Position numbers and translations under genes: made by a program. Positions 53,129 through 63,467 of a stretch of DNA of 64,000 bases are shown here, one piece after another. This stretch comes from Leptospiraceae bacterium (GTDB taxonomy: Bacteria > Spirochaetota > Leptospiria > Leptospirales > Leptospiraceae): assembly GCA_016711485.1 (NCBI GenBank), contig JADJSX010000024.1, positions 434,001 through 498,000 of the forward strand, in the 5' to 3' direction. The notes under the pieces were generated by a model. That model made no database searches. It saw only the letters and a program-made list of their open reading frames with translations, and was not told the DNA's origin. How positions within the stretch are numbered: the first letter of the stretch is position 1; the number at the start of each line of letters is the position of its first letter.

Positions 53129-53516
53129 TTTGTTTAACTGAAAGATTGGTAATAAGTGCAATATTTAAAATATTCAAATTATGCGCAATAAAAAACCCGA
53201 AAATCACACTAAAATTATTTGCTAAGTACAATAAAAAAATCAAAACCGCAAAATTGATAAAAATTGATAAAAACGAGAAAGCGGTTTGAATTTCCCCTGA
53301 ATTCCGAAATCGCCTTTGAATAAAATAAATTCTTAGAATTAACAACAAAAATTGAATAATAAAACTAAATAACATGCCTGATGTAAAAGTAAATTCAGGA
53401 TTTGGGAAATATCTATGTTCAATAACTACAGCGATAAGAAAATATACAAATACCAAAACAAGGTAATACGCAATAAACTTAGAGATTTTTACATGATTAA
53501 AATCTAACGCTTTCAT
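53121..53516 (-). CDS. AtpI-like small membrane protein
   Basis: 131 residues, four membrane segments (FIAYYLVLVFVYFLIAVVIE, MLFSFIIQFLLLILRIYF, FSFLSIFINFAVLIFLLYLA, VIFGFFIAHNLNILNIALI). AtpI proteins are small polytopic proteins at the head of atp operons and help c-ring assembly. The similarity is weak, so the name rests on position and size. It overlaps atpB by 8 bases. Confidence 0.6.
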   Translation of the reverse strand: MKALDFNHVKISKFIAYYLVLVFVYFLIAVVIEHRYFPNPEFTFTSGMLFSFIIQFLLLILRIYFIQRRFRNSGEIQTAFSFLSIFINFAVLIFLLYLANNFSVIFGFFIAHNLNILNIALITNLSVKQND

Positions 53517-53696
53517 TTAAATATAAACAATTTTATTTACAAAGAGTGTCAAGTAATGAATTAGATTTTATTCTAGTATAAACAGAATAAATACATGATT
53601 CACTTAACGCTCATTAGCCACTAAAAAAATAGATTCAGAAAAAATCAATTTGAGACTAATAAGCCATTACCCCAAAAAAGGAAATCTAAAAAATAA

Positions 53697-55112
53697 CTAC
53701 AATACTTTCCCCGGATTCATAATTCCTTTCGGATCGAAAATCGTTTTAATTTCCCGCATAAGTTGAATTTCCTCATTTGATCGAGAAAATGAAAGGTAAT
53801 CTTTTTTCAAAAGTCCAATCCCATGCTCCGCACTGATTGAGCCATTGTGTTTTTGAATGAGAGTAAACATATCAGGATCAACTTTCTTACATTCAGCAAA
53901 AAAATCTTCGTTCGAAAGTTTTTCAGGTTTCAATATGTTCAGGTGCAAATTTCCATCCCCGATATGCCCAAAAAGTGCAATTTCAAAACCGGGGTATTTC
54001 GCACCCAACAAAGTTTCCATATCCGAAATAAAAGCTTTCATACTTCTCAGAGGTAGGGATATATCGTTTTTATGAACTGTATGTAAAATAGAAAGACTTT
54101 CAGATATACCCTCTCTATATTTCCAAAATGTTTGTTTTTGATGTGAATTTTGAGCTATACTTCCATCATCAATTAATCCCTTTTCCGTTATTGATTCCAG
54201 AAAAGCAAAAAGTTTGTCATTATCCGCTTCTTCTGAAATTTCGAATTCCAATAAAACGTAATAAGGACTTTTTCCAGCAAACGGATCCCCTAATCCGAGA
54301 TGATGTTTTACTTTCTCAGCACACAAGTCTGAAAAAAACTCAAAAGCCAGTAGAGGCAATACAGAATTATGCGTTTCCTTAAAAACATTTAGAATTGATT
54401 GATAATCCGGAACCGCAAGTAAAATAACACTTGTATCAATAGACTTTTTCGCCAATTTCAAAGTCACTTCAGTAATAATTCCAAGCGTACCCTCTGAACC
54501 AATATATAAATGTTTTAAATCATAACCTGTGTTATTTTTGAGAATATTTCCGTTGAATCTTAATATTTCTCCCTTTCCAGTAACCACTGTCATGCCTAAA
54601 ACCCAATTACGAATTAGTCCATAATGCACAACTCGAACCCCGCCTGCGTTAGTCGCTATATTTCCTGCGATATGCGAAGATCCAGTAGCGGCAAAATCGA
54701 CTGGAAATATAAATCCCCGCTCTTCTGCTTCTTTATGAACATTCTGAGTAATCATACCTCCACCAACTGTAAGTGATGCAAAAAATGGATCAAAGTCAAT
54801 GACTGTATCCATTTTAGAAAGAGATACTACCAATTCCTTGTCTTTGGCAATTGCCCCACCGGCATAACCAGTTCTACCACCAGAAGGTACGATTTTTATA
54901 TCATTTTCATACGCATATTTTACAAGGGATGCAACTTCTTCCGTAGTCCTTGGAAAAGTCAACAAATCATAATTAGGTTGATGAACTTTGGTTCTATCTG
55001 CTCCGTAGGAATCAAATGTCCCTAAATCCATTTGTCCATCTTCTCTTGAGAATACTTTCTCTTTGCCGAGAATGGAGATAATTTTATCTTTGTGGTTAAT
55101 GGTAGAATTCAT
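53697..55112 (-). CDS. FAD-linked oxidase (GlcD / D-2-hydroxyacid dehydrogenase-like)
   Basis: 471 residues. The PCMH-type FAD domain (IKIVPSGGRTGYAGGAIAKD, GSSHIAGNIATNAGGVRVVH, GLIRNWVLGMTVVTGKGE) is followed by the GlcD C-terminal domain (ALFGHIGDGNLHLNILK, GSISAEHGIGLLKKDYL). Family members oxidise D-lactate, glycolate or other 2-hydroxyacids and pass electrons to the respiratory chain. The exact substrate is not set by the sequence. Its start overlaps the epimerase stop by ATGA, so the two are in an operon. Confidence 0.9.
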   Translation of the reverse strand: MNSTINHKDKIISILGKEKVFSREDGQMDLGTFDSYGADRTKVHQPNYDLLTFPRTTEEVASLVKYAYENDIKIVPSGGRTGYAGGAIAKDKELVVSLSKMDTVIDFDPFFASLTVGGGMITQNVHKEAEERGFIFPVDFAATGSSHIAGNIATNAGGVRVVHYGLIRNWVLGMTVVTGKGEILRFNGNILKNNTGYDLKHLYIGSEGTLGIITEVTLKLAKKSIDTSVILLAVPDYQSILNVFKETHNSVLPLLAFEFFSDLCAEKVKHHLGLGDPFAGKSPYYVLLEFEISEEADNDKLFAFLESITEKGLIDDGSIAQNSHQKQTFWKYREGISESLSILHTVHKNDISLPLRSMKAFISDMETLLGAKYPGFEIALFGHIGDGNLHLNILKPEKLSNEDFFAECKKVDPDMFTLIQKHNGSISAEHGIGLLKKDYLSFSRSNEEIQLMREIKTIFDPKGIMNPGKVL

Positions 55113-56047
55113 AAATGCTCCCAGTCGCTATTTAAATGTATTTTTGGTAAGAATGCAAATTGTTGAATCGCCTTTTTCGGATTTACTTCTACAAACTCCA
55201 AAAGTGGTCTAAGGTCAATTCGTTTCGGATTTTTCGTAATTCGTATAAAATATAAAATTTGATTTATTTTATGAATAACAGATAATAGTAATTTGCCAAT
55301 CATAATCCGAACGGTTATACTGTTTCCAGATTTGGATTTCAAAATAAGGGCAATTTCAGAAAATGAAAACGATTCTGGATGTGCTAAATTAAAAATTCCT
55401 TTTTTGGGATTTTCAACCGCACGCTCCAAAAACTCGACTACATCGATAACATGAATAAATGACTTTTTAGAATTTGAATCTTCAGGAAAGGGTAAAATCT
55501 TTTTTCGAAGTAACCTTTGTAGTTTATATACAAATCCCTTGGTATCCTTCCCAAACACAGAGGCAATTCGAAAAATCATATAAGTTTCTAAACCAGAAAG
55601 CTGAACTAGTTTTTCTGCATCAATCTTTGATACCGCATAATCAGTATTACCCATAAGATTATCCGTTTCAACTAACCTAATTCCCGCCTGAAGTCCATAA
55701 ACAGAAACAGTACTTGCTAAAATAAAATTTCGGACTCCATTTTCCTTTGCAAATATGATTAATTTATTAGTTCCAAGAACATTTGCTCTCATATAATCTT
55801 CCGTCACATTCGAAGAGCCACTTACGACTCCAGCTAAATGAACAATACAATCTATTCGATCCTGAATTACAAAACGACTATCCGAGCTTAAATCAAACTC
55901 ATAGAATTTAAAATTTTTATGGAGACGAACATATTCTGGGAATTTGGAGAAATTTTTCCCGATGGCAATTAGCTTGTGTTTATGCAAAACCTTTGTTATA
56001 AACCGTGAACCAATGACACCTGAACCGCCTGTAATTAATATATTCAT
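55109..56047 (-). CDS. NAD-dependent epimerase/dehydratase (extended SDR)
   Basis: 312 residues. The nucleotide-binding motif is MNILITGGSGVIGSRFI, and YxxxK is TDYAVSKIDAEKL. INCVVHLAGVV-type stretch CIVHLAGVVSGSSN follows the conserved SDR pattern. The acceptor sugar or lipid is unknown. It is the upstream gene in a two-gene operon with the FAD-linked oxidase and diverges from the TPR gene 53 bases away. Confidence 0.88.
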   Translation of the reverse strand: MNILITGGSGVIGSRFITKVLHKHKLIAIGKNFSKFPEYVRLHKNFKFYEFDLSSDSRFVIQDRIDCIVHLAGVVSGSSNVTEDYMRANVLGTNKLIIFAKENGVRNFILASTVSVYGLQAGIRLVETDNLMGNTDYAVSKIDAEKLVQLSGLETYMIFRIASVFGKDTKGFVYKLQRLLRKKILPFPEDSNSKKSFIHVIDVVEFLERAVENPKKGIFNLAHPESFSFSEIALILKSKSGNSITVRIMIGKLLLSVIHKINQILYFIRITKNPKRIDLRPLLEFVEVNPKKAIQQFAFLPKIHLNSDWEHL

Positions 56048-56100
56048 ATTAGAAAGTTCTTGAACTTATTTGGATTTTAAAAAAGTATACTCCCATTACT

Positions 56101-56769
56101 ATGAAAAAAAAGAAGTATCTGAATGAAATCAAAAAAGAGAACTTTGCTCTTGCTCTAACCCTAATAGATCAGGAATTAACTGAAAATCCCGAAGACCCAG
56201 AACTTCTCTATAACTTCGCTATTTGTTGCTCGAGAACAGGAAATCATAAAAAATGCGTCTCCGTTCTTAAAACCCTATTGGAAAAAGTAGGACGATTTAT
56301 CGATCGAGACAATGTTTTTCGTTTGATTATTTTTTCGCTCATTCAACTCCACGAATACAGGGAAGCCTTGGAAATGACCGACGAAAGATTAAAAGTTAAC
56401 ATCGGCGATTTAAAATTACTTTCCTTTCGCGCACATATCATGGAAAAATTAAATCGAATCGACGAAGCGATTCAAATCCACAAAAATATTTTGAAGTTAA
56501 AACCTGACTACACAAATAGTTTAAACTCGGCAGGTTACTTAATTGCAATGAAACCAAACCCAACTCCCGAAGAAATTGCCGAAGCAACCGACTTATTAAA
56601 ACAAGCCGTAAAACAAAATCCGGACAGCGCAGCCTATCTAGATTCCTTCGGAGTCCTTCTACAAAAGCGCGGCGAGAAACAAGCAGCCATTCGAGCGTTC
56701 AATAAAGCGATAGCCGCTAATCCTGCGCATAGTTCTGTAATACTGGATCATCTGCAATCATTATTGTAA
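56101..56769 (+). CDS. TPR-repeat protein
   Basis: 222 residues with five to six TPR units: DPELLYNFAICCSRTGNHKK, EALEMTDERLKVNIGDLKLL, AIQIHKNILKLKPDYTNSLN, and SAAYLDSFGVLLQKRGEKQA then AIRAFNKAIAANPAHSSVIL. No signal peptide, so it should be cytoplasmic. TPRs mediate protein-protein contact; partners unknown. It has its own promoter region, divergent from the epimerase. Confidence 0.9.
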   Translation: MKKKKYLNEIKKENFALALTLIDQELTENPEDPELLYNFAICCSRTGNHKKCVSVLKTLLEKVGRFIDRDNVFRLIIFSLIQLHEYREALEMTDERLKVNIGDLKLLSFRAHIMEKLNRIDEAIQIHKNILKLKPDYTNSLNSAGYLIAMKPNPTPEEIAEATDLLKQAVKQNPDSAAYLDSFGVLLQKRGEKQAAIRAFNKAIAANPAHSSVILDHLQSLL

Positions 56770-56984
56770 GTTTATATCTTTTTTAGGCAGGATAGGATTT
56801 TTTTTAAGAGGGAATTTCTTTCCCTAATGATTTCATATCTATCTCACTAGAACTTACAGAATAAACAAAGAATTCAAATCAATTTATAATTTTCATTCTG
56901 CAAAAAAATATATCCACAAATGTTATATTGACTAAACGTAAAAAAATTTTAATGCGTCAATAAACGAAGAGTGAGTCAATAAAT

Positions 56985-58247
56985 ATGCAGTCAATCGGAA
57001 TCAACCCAAAAACAAGTTCGGTGTATAATGTTATTATCGCAGATCCGTCAACCATCGAGCGAAAACTCCTCGGAAGATTTTTAATATTGAATTCGTTTAA
57101 GATTGCGGAAGAAACGGATAATATGGAATCAATGTTCAAAAACTTAAATTCCATTAGTCCATCACCTGATATAATTTTTCTAGAAGCTTCCATGCTTGGT
57201 AAAGAAGGTTCCCAATTTTTAAAGTTTCTAAACACTAACCTCCCTGATATAAAGGTAATCTACATAATTTCCACGAAAAGTCAGGAAGCTTATATGTTGA
57301 AAAATAATATTAATTATTATATAAAAAAGCCTTTTCTTAAAAAAAACTTAGAAGATAAATTAATAGAAATACTAACAGATAAACCAATAGACATTAATTC
57401 AAAACAAAATCAGAAAAATGTGCATTTGAATCAAGTTTACATTCCACCTATGCGAGATAGCGTACATAAAATTTTGCTTTTTGAGTCAAACACTACTGCT
57501 GGAAGCAATGAATTAGAAAATCTTCTTTATCCAGATAAATCATTGTGTGCTGATCTTTTGAGAGTTGCAAACTCAAGCCTTTACGGAAGAAACGGATCTG
57601 TGAAGACTTTGCATGATGCGATTACTCTGCTCGGTACTAAAACAATTAAAAATATTGTGATTGTTCAGGCGCGGAGACATATGACTGGAAATTTAACGAA
57701 ACAACCAATATTCAAAAAATTCTTATATGAATTTTCTATATTAACTTCGCTTATTTCACATGATCTCATTTCCCTTTTAGGTAAGGCAAAAGACTTTAAG
57801 GAGATATTCCTATTATCCTCATTTCGTAAAATTGGAATGAACATTCTTGCTTTAAATTTTCAAGATAAGTATGCGAATATCCTTGGAACCTTCGAAAAAG
57901 GAAAAGTGGAACTAACTACTCTCGAGAATTCAGAAATATTATTGAACCATATTCAAGTTGGAGTTTCTATTATGAAAGAATGGAAAATGCCAGAGTTATT
58001 TATTGATATTGTTCAAAACCAAGACTTTTCTTTGGCCAACTTCAAAACAGTAAATGAAATCGATAGAGTTACAAGAATTGCGGAAATTCTTTCTAAAAAT
58101 TTAATGAAGATAGATCCATCGAGTGAGGAAATTTCGATTTTAGAAGAAGCAAATTTATTTTATAAACCTAAAGAGAACTTTGATACACTGTTCGGAAGGG
58201 ATTATTATAAAAATATAATATCACATCCATTCTTTGAATTGCAGTAA
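56985..58247 (+). CDS. Pseudoreceiver-HDOD protein
   Basis: 420 residues. The N-terminal 120 form a CheY-like receiver fold: NVIIADPSTIERKLLGRFLI with Asp20, ending INYYIKKPFL with Lys114. The strand that should carry the phospho-acceptor Asp reads PDIIFLEASMLG, giving Glu67 instead. Residues about 165-350 are an HDOD domain: LLYPDKSLCADLLRVANSSL and GSVKTLHDAITLLGTKTIKN. HDOD proteins act in signalling and c-di-GMP-linked control. The Glu could mimic the phosphorylated state. It stands between the TPR gene and acetyl-CoA synthetase. Confidence 0.85.
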   Translation: MQSIGINPKTSSVYNVIIADPSTIERKLLGRFLILNSFKIAEETDNMESMFKNLNSISPSPDIIFLEASMLGKEGSQFLKFLNTNLPDIKVIYIISTKSQEAYMLKNNINYYIKKPFLKKNLEDKLIEILTDKPIDINSKQNQKNVHLNQVYIPPMRDSVHKILLFESNTTAGSNELENLLYPDKSLCADLLRVANSSLYGRNGSVKTLHDAITLLGTKTIKNIVIVQARRHMTGNLTKQPIFKKFLYEFSILTSLISHDLISLLGKAKDFKEIFLLSSFRKIGMNILALNFQDKYANILGTFEKGKVELTTLENSEILLNHIQVGVSIMKEWKMPELFIDIVQNQDFSLANFKTVNEIDRVTRIAEILSKNLMKIDPSSEEISILEEANLFYKPKENFDTLFGRDYYKNIISHPFFELQ

Positions 58248-58424
58248 TACTTGCCTATTTAACCCACCACCTTACGGATTTAAATGTTTGGTGAGTGATA
58301 AACTAGCTTATTCTTAGTTATTGTTTCCAAAAAAATATTCGAATTCTACTCTTGACAGATTTATACCGAAAACCATTTTTGAATTACACCAATATTCTAT
58401 TATAAAATACGAAAGGTTAAACCA

Positions 58425-60383
58425 ATGGCAAAAGAAAGAATTTTACATCCACCGAATGACTTTACAAAAACAGCAAATCTTAATTTAAAAGAATACCAGA
58501 AATTATACAACGAATCAATCAAATCCCCACATACATTTTGGAAAAAACAAACAGAGCGTCTAACATGGTTTACCCCACCAAAGAAAATTTTAACGGAAAA
58601 CTTTGCAGAGGGAAAAGTAAAATGGTTTGAAGGTGGAAAATTAAACGTATCCTACAACTGCCTGGATAGACATTTAAATTCTTCTTTGAAAAATAAAGCC
58701 GCTCTAATTTGGGAAAGTGATAGCGGTGAAGAATCGAAAACTCTAACCTACCAAGAATTGCATAGAGATGTTTGCAAATTCGCAAATGTTTTAAAATCGC
58801 AAGGTGTAAAAAAGGGAGATCGAGTTTTAATCTATTTACCAATGGTTCCTGAACTTGCAGTTTCTGCACTTGCCTGTACCCGCATAGGAGCAGTGCATTC
58901 TATAGTCTTTGGAGGATTTTCTCCTGAGTCTCTCATAGGCCGAATCGAAGATTGTAAACCAAGTTTAATAGTAACATCCGACGGAGGTTACAGAGGCGGA
59001 AAAGTCATCGACATAAAAAAGAACATAGACCTAGCTTTAGAAAAATCCTCTACCAAAATAAAAAACGTAATCGTTGTTAAACGCACAGGAATGGAAGGTA
59101 ATTTGAATTGGATAGAAGGTCGCGATCATTGGTGGCATTATTTGATGAAGAATGCGTCTAACGTCAGTGAACCGTATAAAGCAGACGCAGAAGATCCTCT
59201 TTTTATTCTCTATACTTCAGGTTCAACCGGAAAACCGAAAGGCGTACTTCATACGACAGCAGGTTACTTACTCGGAGCCAATTTAACATTTCATTATGTG
59301 TTCGACCACAAACCGGAAGATACTTTTTGGTGTACGGCAGATATTGGGTGGATAACAGGACATAGCTACATATTATATGGGCCGCTTTCCAATGGAGCTA
59401 CCTCGATTATGTTCGAAGGAGTTCCAACTTATCCAAATCCGGGAAGATTTTGGGAAGTTATAGACAAATACAGTGTTAACGTATTTTATACCGCACCGAC
59501 CGCCATACGCGCGTTAGCCAAAGAAGGCACTTCTCATATTGAAAAACATTCCTTAAAATCACTCCGGCTTTTAGGAACAGTAGGGGAACCTATCAATCCA
59601 GAAGCATGGGAATGGTATAACAAAAATATAGGTAAAGGCAAATGTCCAATAGTCGATACGTATTGGCAAACAGAAACCGGATCAATTTTAATTTCTCCTT
59701 TACCGGGAGCAATAGCAACAAAACCCGGCTCTGCAACACTTCCTTTTTTTGGAATCAAACCTATCCTAGTTGATAACGATGGCAAAAAAATTACAGAAAA
59801 AGGAGAAGTCAGTGGAAATCTTTGCATAGAATCTCCCTGGCCTTCCATGATGCGCGGAGTGTATGGAGATCCAAAAAGATTTAAGGCTACCTATTTTTCG
59901 CAATTTAAAGGACTTTATTTTACAGGGGACGGAGCACGAAGAGACAAAGACGGTTACTATTGGATAACCGGTAGAGTCGATGATGTTCTAAATGTTTCTG
60001 GACATAGAATTGGAACTGCGGAAGTGGAAAGTGCTTTAGTCGCACACAAATCAGTTGCCGAAGCGGCAGTTGTCGGTTATCCGCATGACATAAAAGGACA
60101 AGGAATCTATGTTTATGTAACTGTAAAAAATGGAATTACAACAAATGACGAGCTAAAAAAAGAACTCATTGCAAGTGTAGAAAAAATTATAGGAAAATTT
60201 GCCAGACCCGATATCATTCACTGGGCACCGGGTCTTCCCAAAACTCGTTCAGGAAAAATCATGCGACGTATTTTACGCAAAATTGCAGCAAATGAATTTG
60301 ATGGACTTGGAGATATATCAACATTAGCCGATCCTTCCGTAGTTGCTACAATAATTGAGGATAAAAAGAAGTATCATAGCTAA
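58425..60383 (+). CDS. acsA: Acetyl-CoA synthetase
   Basis: 652 residues, full length. ILYTSGSTGKPKGVLHTTAG is the AMP-binding motif, DTYWQTETGSILISPLPGA the family signature, TGRVDDVLNVSGHRIGTAEV the hinge, and TRSGKIMRRILRKIAANEF the catalytic Lys region. Converts acetate, ATP and CoA to acetyl-CoA, feeding the TCA and glyoxylate cycle in organisms that use fatty acids, as leptospires do. Acetylation of the Lys in SGKIMRR by Pat/Sir2 systems is the usual control. ATG follows GAAAGG. Confidence 0.96.
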   Translation: MAKERILHPPNDFTKTANLNLKEYQKLYNESIKSPHTFWKKQTERLTWFTPPKKILTENFAEGKVKWFEGGKLNVSYNCLDRHLNSSLKNKAALIWESDSGEESKTLTYQELHRDVCKFANVLKSQGVKKGDRVLIYLPMVPELAVSALACTRIGAVHSIVFGGFSPESLIGRIEDCKPSLIVTSDGGYRGGKVIDIKKNIDLALEKSSTKIKNVIVVKRTGMEGNLNWIEGRDHWWHYLMKNASNVSEPYKADAEDPLFILYTSGSTGKPKGVLHTTAGYLLGANLTFHYVFDHKPEDTFWCTADIGWITGHSYILYGPLSNGATSIMFEGVPTYPNPGRFWEVIDKYSVNVFYTAPTAIRALAKEGTSHIEKHSLKSLRLLGTVGEPINPEAWEWYNKNIGKGKCPIVDTYWQTETGSILISPLPGAIATKPGSATLPFFGIKPILVDNDGKKITEKGEVSGNLCIESPWPSMMRGVYGDPKRFKATYFSQFKGLYFTGDGARRDKDGYYWITGRVDDVLNVSGHRIGTAEVESALVAHKSVAEAAVVGYPHDIKGQGIYVYVTVKNGITTNDELKKELIASVEKIIGKFARPDIIHWAPGLPKTRSGKIMRRILRKIAANEFDGLGDISTLADPSVVATIIEDKKKYHS

Positions 60384-60522
60384 CTTTATTAAACGTAAAG
60401 AAGTGTATTCAAAAATCAATCTGGACAGATAATAGTTATTAAACAAATATCCGATTGATTTTTGATATTCTTTTTGAAAAATTCAAATAAAAAAATACAA
60501 AATTTCTAACCTATTATTGAGT

Positions 60523-61251
60523 ATGAATCAAATTATGAACTATAAAATCATTGTAACTTTAGGAAAAGAAGAATTAGAAGATTGTAATAACTTAGCAATT
60601 AAGGAAGCTGATATCCTAGAAATCCGCTTAGATTTATTAGATATTTCTTATCTTAGGGACAAATTATATACTATATTAAAAGAACTGAAAAAACCAGTGC
60701 TTTTTACCTACCGCAATCCAAAAGATTCGAGTGAAGCGTCTATCGCTAATTTTTCGTTTTTAGATTTAGAAAAATTGCTCCAAGAATTTAATTCTCCAGA
60801 AAATTATTTGGATATAGAATTAGACCAAACAAAATCTATTTTTGATTCGATTAAAAATTGTAAGTATACTGTCATTTACTCCTATCATAATTTTTCGAAC
60901 ACAATTTCAAAAAAGGAAATGTTAGATTGGATTTCTAAAAAGGAGAGTTTAAATTGCATTTATAAATTTGCAGTAAGTCCTAAAAACATTTCCGAATTGG
61001 AAACATTTTTGGAAGATTTGTCTGTAATCTCTAAACATTATAAAGTAATAGGAATTGGTATGGGAGACATTGGAGTTTACTCACGATTATTCGGAGATAG
61101 ATTTGGCTCTTTTGCAACTTACTGTTGTATTGGCAAACCAAGAGCCCCCGGACAGGTAGAAATTTTTTCCCTAAAAAAAGTTAGAGATGAATATGCAAAT
61201 ATAGTTTTGCCAGACATAGGCAAATTTATAAATAATTCGTATGCAAAATAA
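60523..61251 (+). CDS. aroD: Type I 3-dehydroquinate dehydratase
   Basis: About 242 residues. The active-site pattern is intact: EADILEIRLDLLDIS (Glu, Arg), TVIYSYHNFSNT (His) and IYKFAVSPKNISELE (Schiff-base Lys), with FGSFATYCCIGKPRAPGQVE at the end. Third step of the shikimate pathway, giving 3-dehydroshikimate. No other aro gene is nearby. The ATG at 60523 is chosen; another ATG 12 bases later is possible. Confidence 0.93.
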   Translation: MNQIMNYKIIVTLGKEELEDCNNLAIKEADILEIRLDLLDISYLRDKLYTILKELKKPVLFTYRNPKDSSEASIANFSFLDLEKLLQEFNSPENYLDIELDQTKSIFDSIKNCKYTVIYSYHNFSNTISKKEMLDWISKKESLNCIYKFAVSPKNISELETFLEDLSVISKHYKVIGIGMGDIGVYSRLFGDRFGSFATYCCIGKPRAPGQVEIFSLKKVRDEYANIVLPDIGKFINNSYAK

Positions 61252-61538
61252 AAACTCGGGTTTTAAAATTTCTTTTTTGCCATTATGTATTTTAACTATA
61301 CCAATTTTTTACTTTCACATTCCTTTTATATACTGTTTTTCATCCTTCAGATGAAAGGGCGGACTTGGATTTTATTGATTTAAAACGCTGCAATACTCCA
61401 AATTGCGTTTTGTATTTCTGCTCTTTGGTTTAATTAGCAAAAGTCTAAAAGAAAAAAATAATTCTTAGCGACTTTACTTGACCAAATGGATTTAAAAAAA
61501 GAATTTGAATTTAAACATTACCTTCGGAATTAATTTTC
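61252..61538. other. 287-bp gap, possible small broken ORF
   Basis: An ATG overlapping the aroD stop opens MQNKNSGFKISFLPLCILTI then PIFYFHIPF before a stop; a second frame continues TVFHPSDERADLDFIDLKRC. This may be a small membrane or lipoprotein gene with a frameshift, but the evidence is weak. The rest is AT-rich with no clear terminator or regulatory site. Confidence 0.35.
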
Positions 61539-63467
61539 ATGTCAGATAAAACTTTACTAGATGTATTTTCAAGAGCAGCCGTTAGTTTCCCTAATCAATT
61601 TTTTCATACAAAAGATAGACATAAATACTATAGATCAACATCATTCGCCCATTTACATCAACGAGCCAAAATTCTAGCCCTTGAGTTAATATCGAATGGG
61701 GTAAATATGGGGGATAATGTAGCCGTAATCGCAGATAATCGACAAGAATGGCTTATAACGGATATGGCAATTCAAATTGCAGGAGGAGTTTGTGTTCCAA
61801 GAGGAAGTGACTCAAACGCAAACGAAATTCGCTATATCCTAGAACATTGTGGCGCAAAAATAGTATTCATAGAACACTTACGACTCTATAAAAAAATTGC
61901 CGAAATTCTTTCCGAATTAAAGGTCAAAGTTTTTGTTTTAGATCCAGAATTCCCAAAAGACACACTTACGAAGTTTAACGGCCAGACCATTGCAGACGTA
62001 CTAGTAAATGCAAAACCATATACAAACGAATCAGAAAATCTTCTTTATCAAATTCGTAGTAAAATCTCCGCCGACAATGCATTCACCATTATTTATACAT
62101 CTGGTACTACTGGTAATCCGAAGGGTGTTGTATTAACACATGCGAACATGCTTTACCAATTAACCGTCGTTCCTGAACTAATTCAACTACAAAAGACTGA
62201 TCGTATTTTATCTATACTTCCTATTTGGCATATTTTTGAAAGACTGATGCTTTATTGTGCCATTCACGGAGGGGCTAATCTTTATTATACCAGCACAAAA
62301 GATTTAATGGAAGATTTTATTCGTGTAAAACCGACCCTTATGGCATCAGCTCCAAGACTCTGGGAAACAATCTATCAAAGACTAAGAGAGAGAGTCGACA
62401 AAACAGAAGCGTTGAATCGAGAATTATTTGATTTATCCTATGACATTAAAAAGGAATTACACGAAGCTAATAACACAATCCAAAATACTTGGCAGCAGAT
62501 AGTGGATAACGGTATTATATCCTCCTTCCCTGGATTAGGCGGAATCTTCTCAAACTTCGCACAATCCTTGGGCAAAAAAATTGCTCTTACTTTTCCTGAT
62601 ATGTATTTAGATCCAATTTTTCTTATGCGTGTAAGAGCCATGTTAGGAGGAGAACTCAGAGGAACTATTTCCGGTGGTGGGGCATTACCAAAACATATTG
62701 ACGAATTTTTTAATGCAATCGGAATCCCTGTTTACGAAGGATATGGAATGACAGAATGTTCTCCGGTAATTGCAATGCGATCCGTTTCAAATGTACGCAT
62801 TGGAACTGTCGGTAAAGTTGTAAATGGAACTAACGTTCAAATTCGCTCGGAAGAAGGAAATATTTTACCACAAGGTAATATTGGAGTAATTTGGGTGAAA
62901 GGTCGCGGAGTTACTAGCGGCTACTATAAAAATCCTGTGGCTACTGAAAATGTGTTAAAAGAGGGGTGGCTGAATACCGGCGATTTAGGAAGACTTGATG
63001 AATTTGGAAATCTAAGCATTCGGGGTCGTGCCAAGGATACAATCGTCCTCATGGGCGGAGAAAATATTGAACCTGTTCCTATTGAAACTCTATTAACTCA
63101 ACATCCTCTTGTTGAACAAGCTGTCGTAGTTGGACAAGATAAAAAAAATCTAGGTGTTCTCATTTGGCCTTCTTACGAAAGATTGGAAGACGCCGGTTAT
63201 GCAGTCGATGAATTTGATCTTACTTGTAATTTAAATCAGAAACCGGAGATACTCCATCTTTTCCGCGGAGTACTGTCTGAAATTGTAAATGAAAGAAACG
63301 GATTTAAATCTTTTGAACATGTAAGCCATATTCGTTTTCTCCCAAAGAAATTACTAGTCGGACAAGAATTAACCAATTTACAAAAAATTAAACGAAATAT
63401 TGTCCACGAAAAATATAAAGAATTAATAGAGTCTATGTACCAAGGTCATCACCATGCACACCATTAA
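61539..63467 (+). CDS. Long-chain acyl-CoA ligase (FadD15-like)
   Basis: 642 residues, AMP-binding superfamily. TIIYTSGTTGNPKGVVLTHA, LPIWHIFERLMLYCAIHGGA and VYEGYGMTECSPVIAMRS are core motifs; LNTGDLGRLDEFGNLSIRGR with AKDTIVLMGGENIEP follows. A large insertion near 300-340 (ISSFPGLGGIFSNFAQSLGK) is typical of FAA1/FadD15 types. Activates fatty acids for beta-oxidation or lipid synthesis. The C-terminus is His-rich (GHHHAHH). The next gene starts within its last codons. Confidence 0.93.
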   Translation: MSDKTLLDVFSRAAVSFPNQFFHTKDRHKYYRSTSFAHLHQRAKILALELISNGVNMGDNVAVIADNRQEWLITDMAIQIAGGVCVPRGSDSNANEIRYILEHCGAKIVFIEHLRLYKKIAEILSELKVKVFVLDPEFPKDTLTKFNGQTIADVLVNAKPYTNESENLLYQIRSKISADNAFTIIYTSGTTGNPKGVVLTHANMLYQLTVVPELIQLQKTDRILSILPIWHIFERLMLYCAIHGGANLYYTSTKDLMEDFIRVKPTLMASAPRLWETIYQRLRERVDKTEALNRELFDLSYDIKKELHEANNTIQNTWQQIVDNGIISSFPGLGGIFSNFAQSLGKKIALTFPDMYLDPIFLMRVRAMLGGELRGTISGGGALPKHIDEFFNAIGIPVYEGYGMTECSPVIAMRSVSNVRIGTVGKVVNGTNVQIRSEEGNILPQGNIGVIWVKGRGVTSGYYKNPVATENVLKEGWLNTGDLGRLDEFGNLSIRGRAKDTIVLMGGENIEPVPIETLLTQHPLVEQAVVVGQDKKNLGVLIWPSYERLEDAGYAVDEFDLTCNLNQKPEILHLFRGVLSEIVNERNGFKSFEHVSHIRFLPKKLLVGQELTNLQKIKRNIVHEKYKELIESMYQGHHHAHH

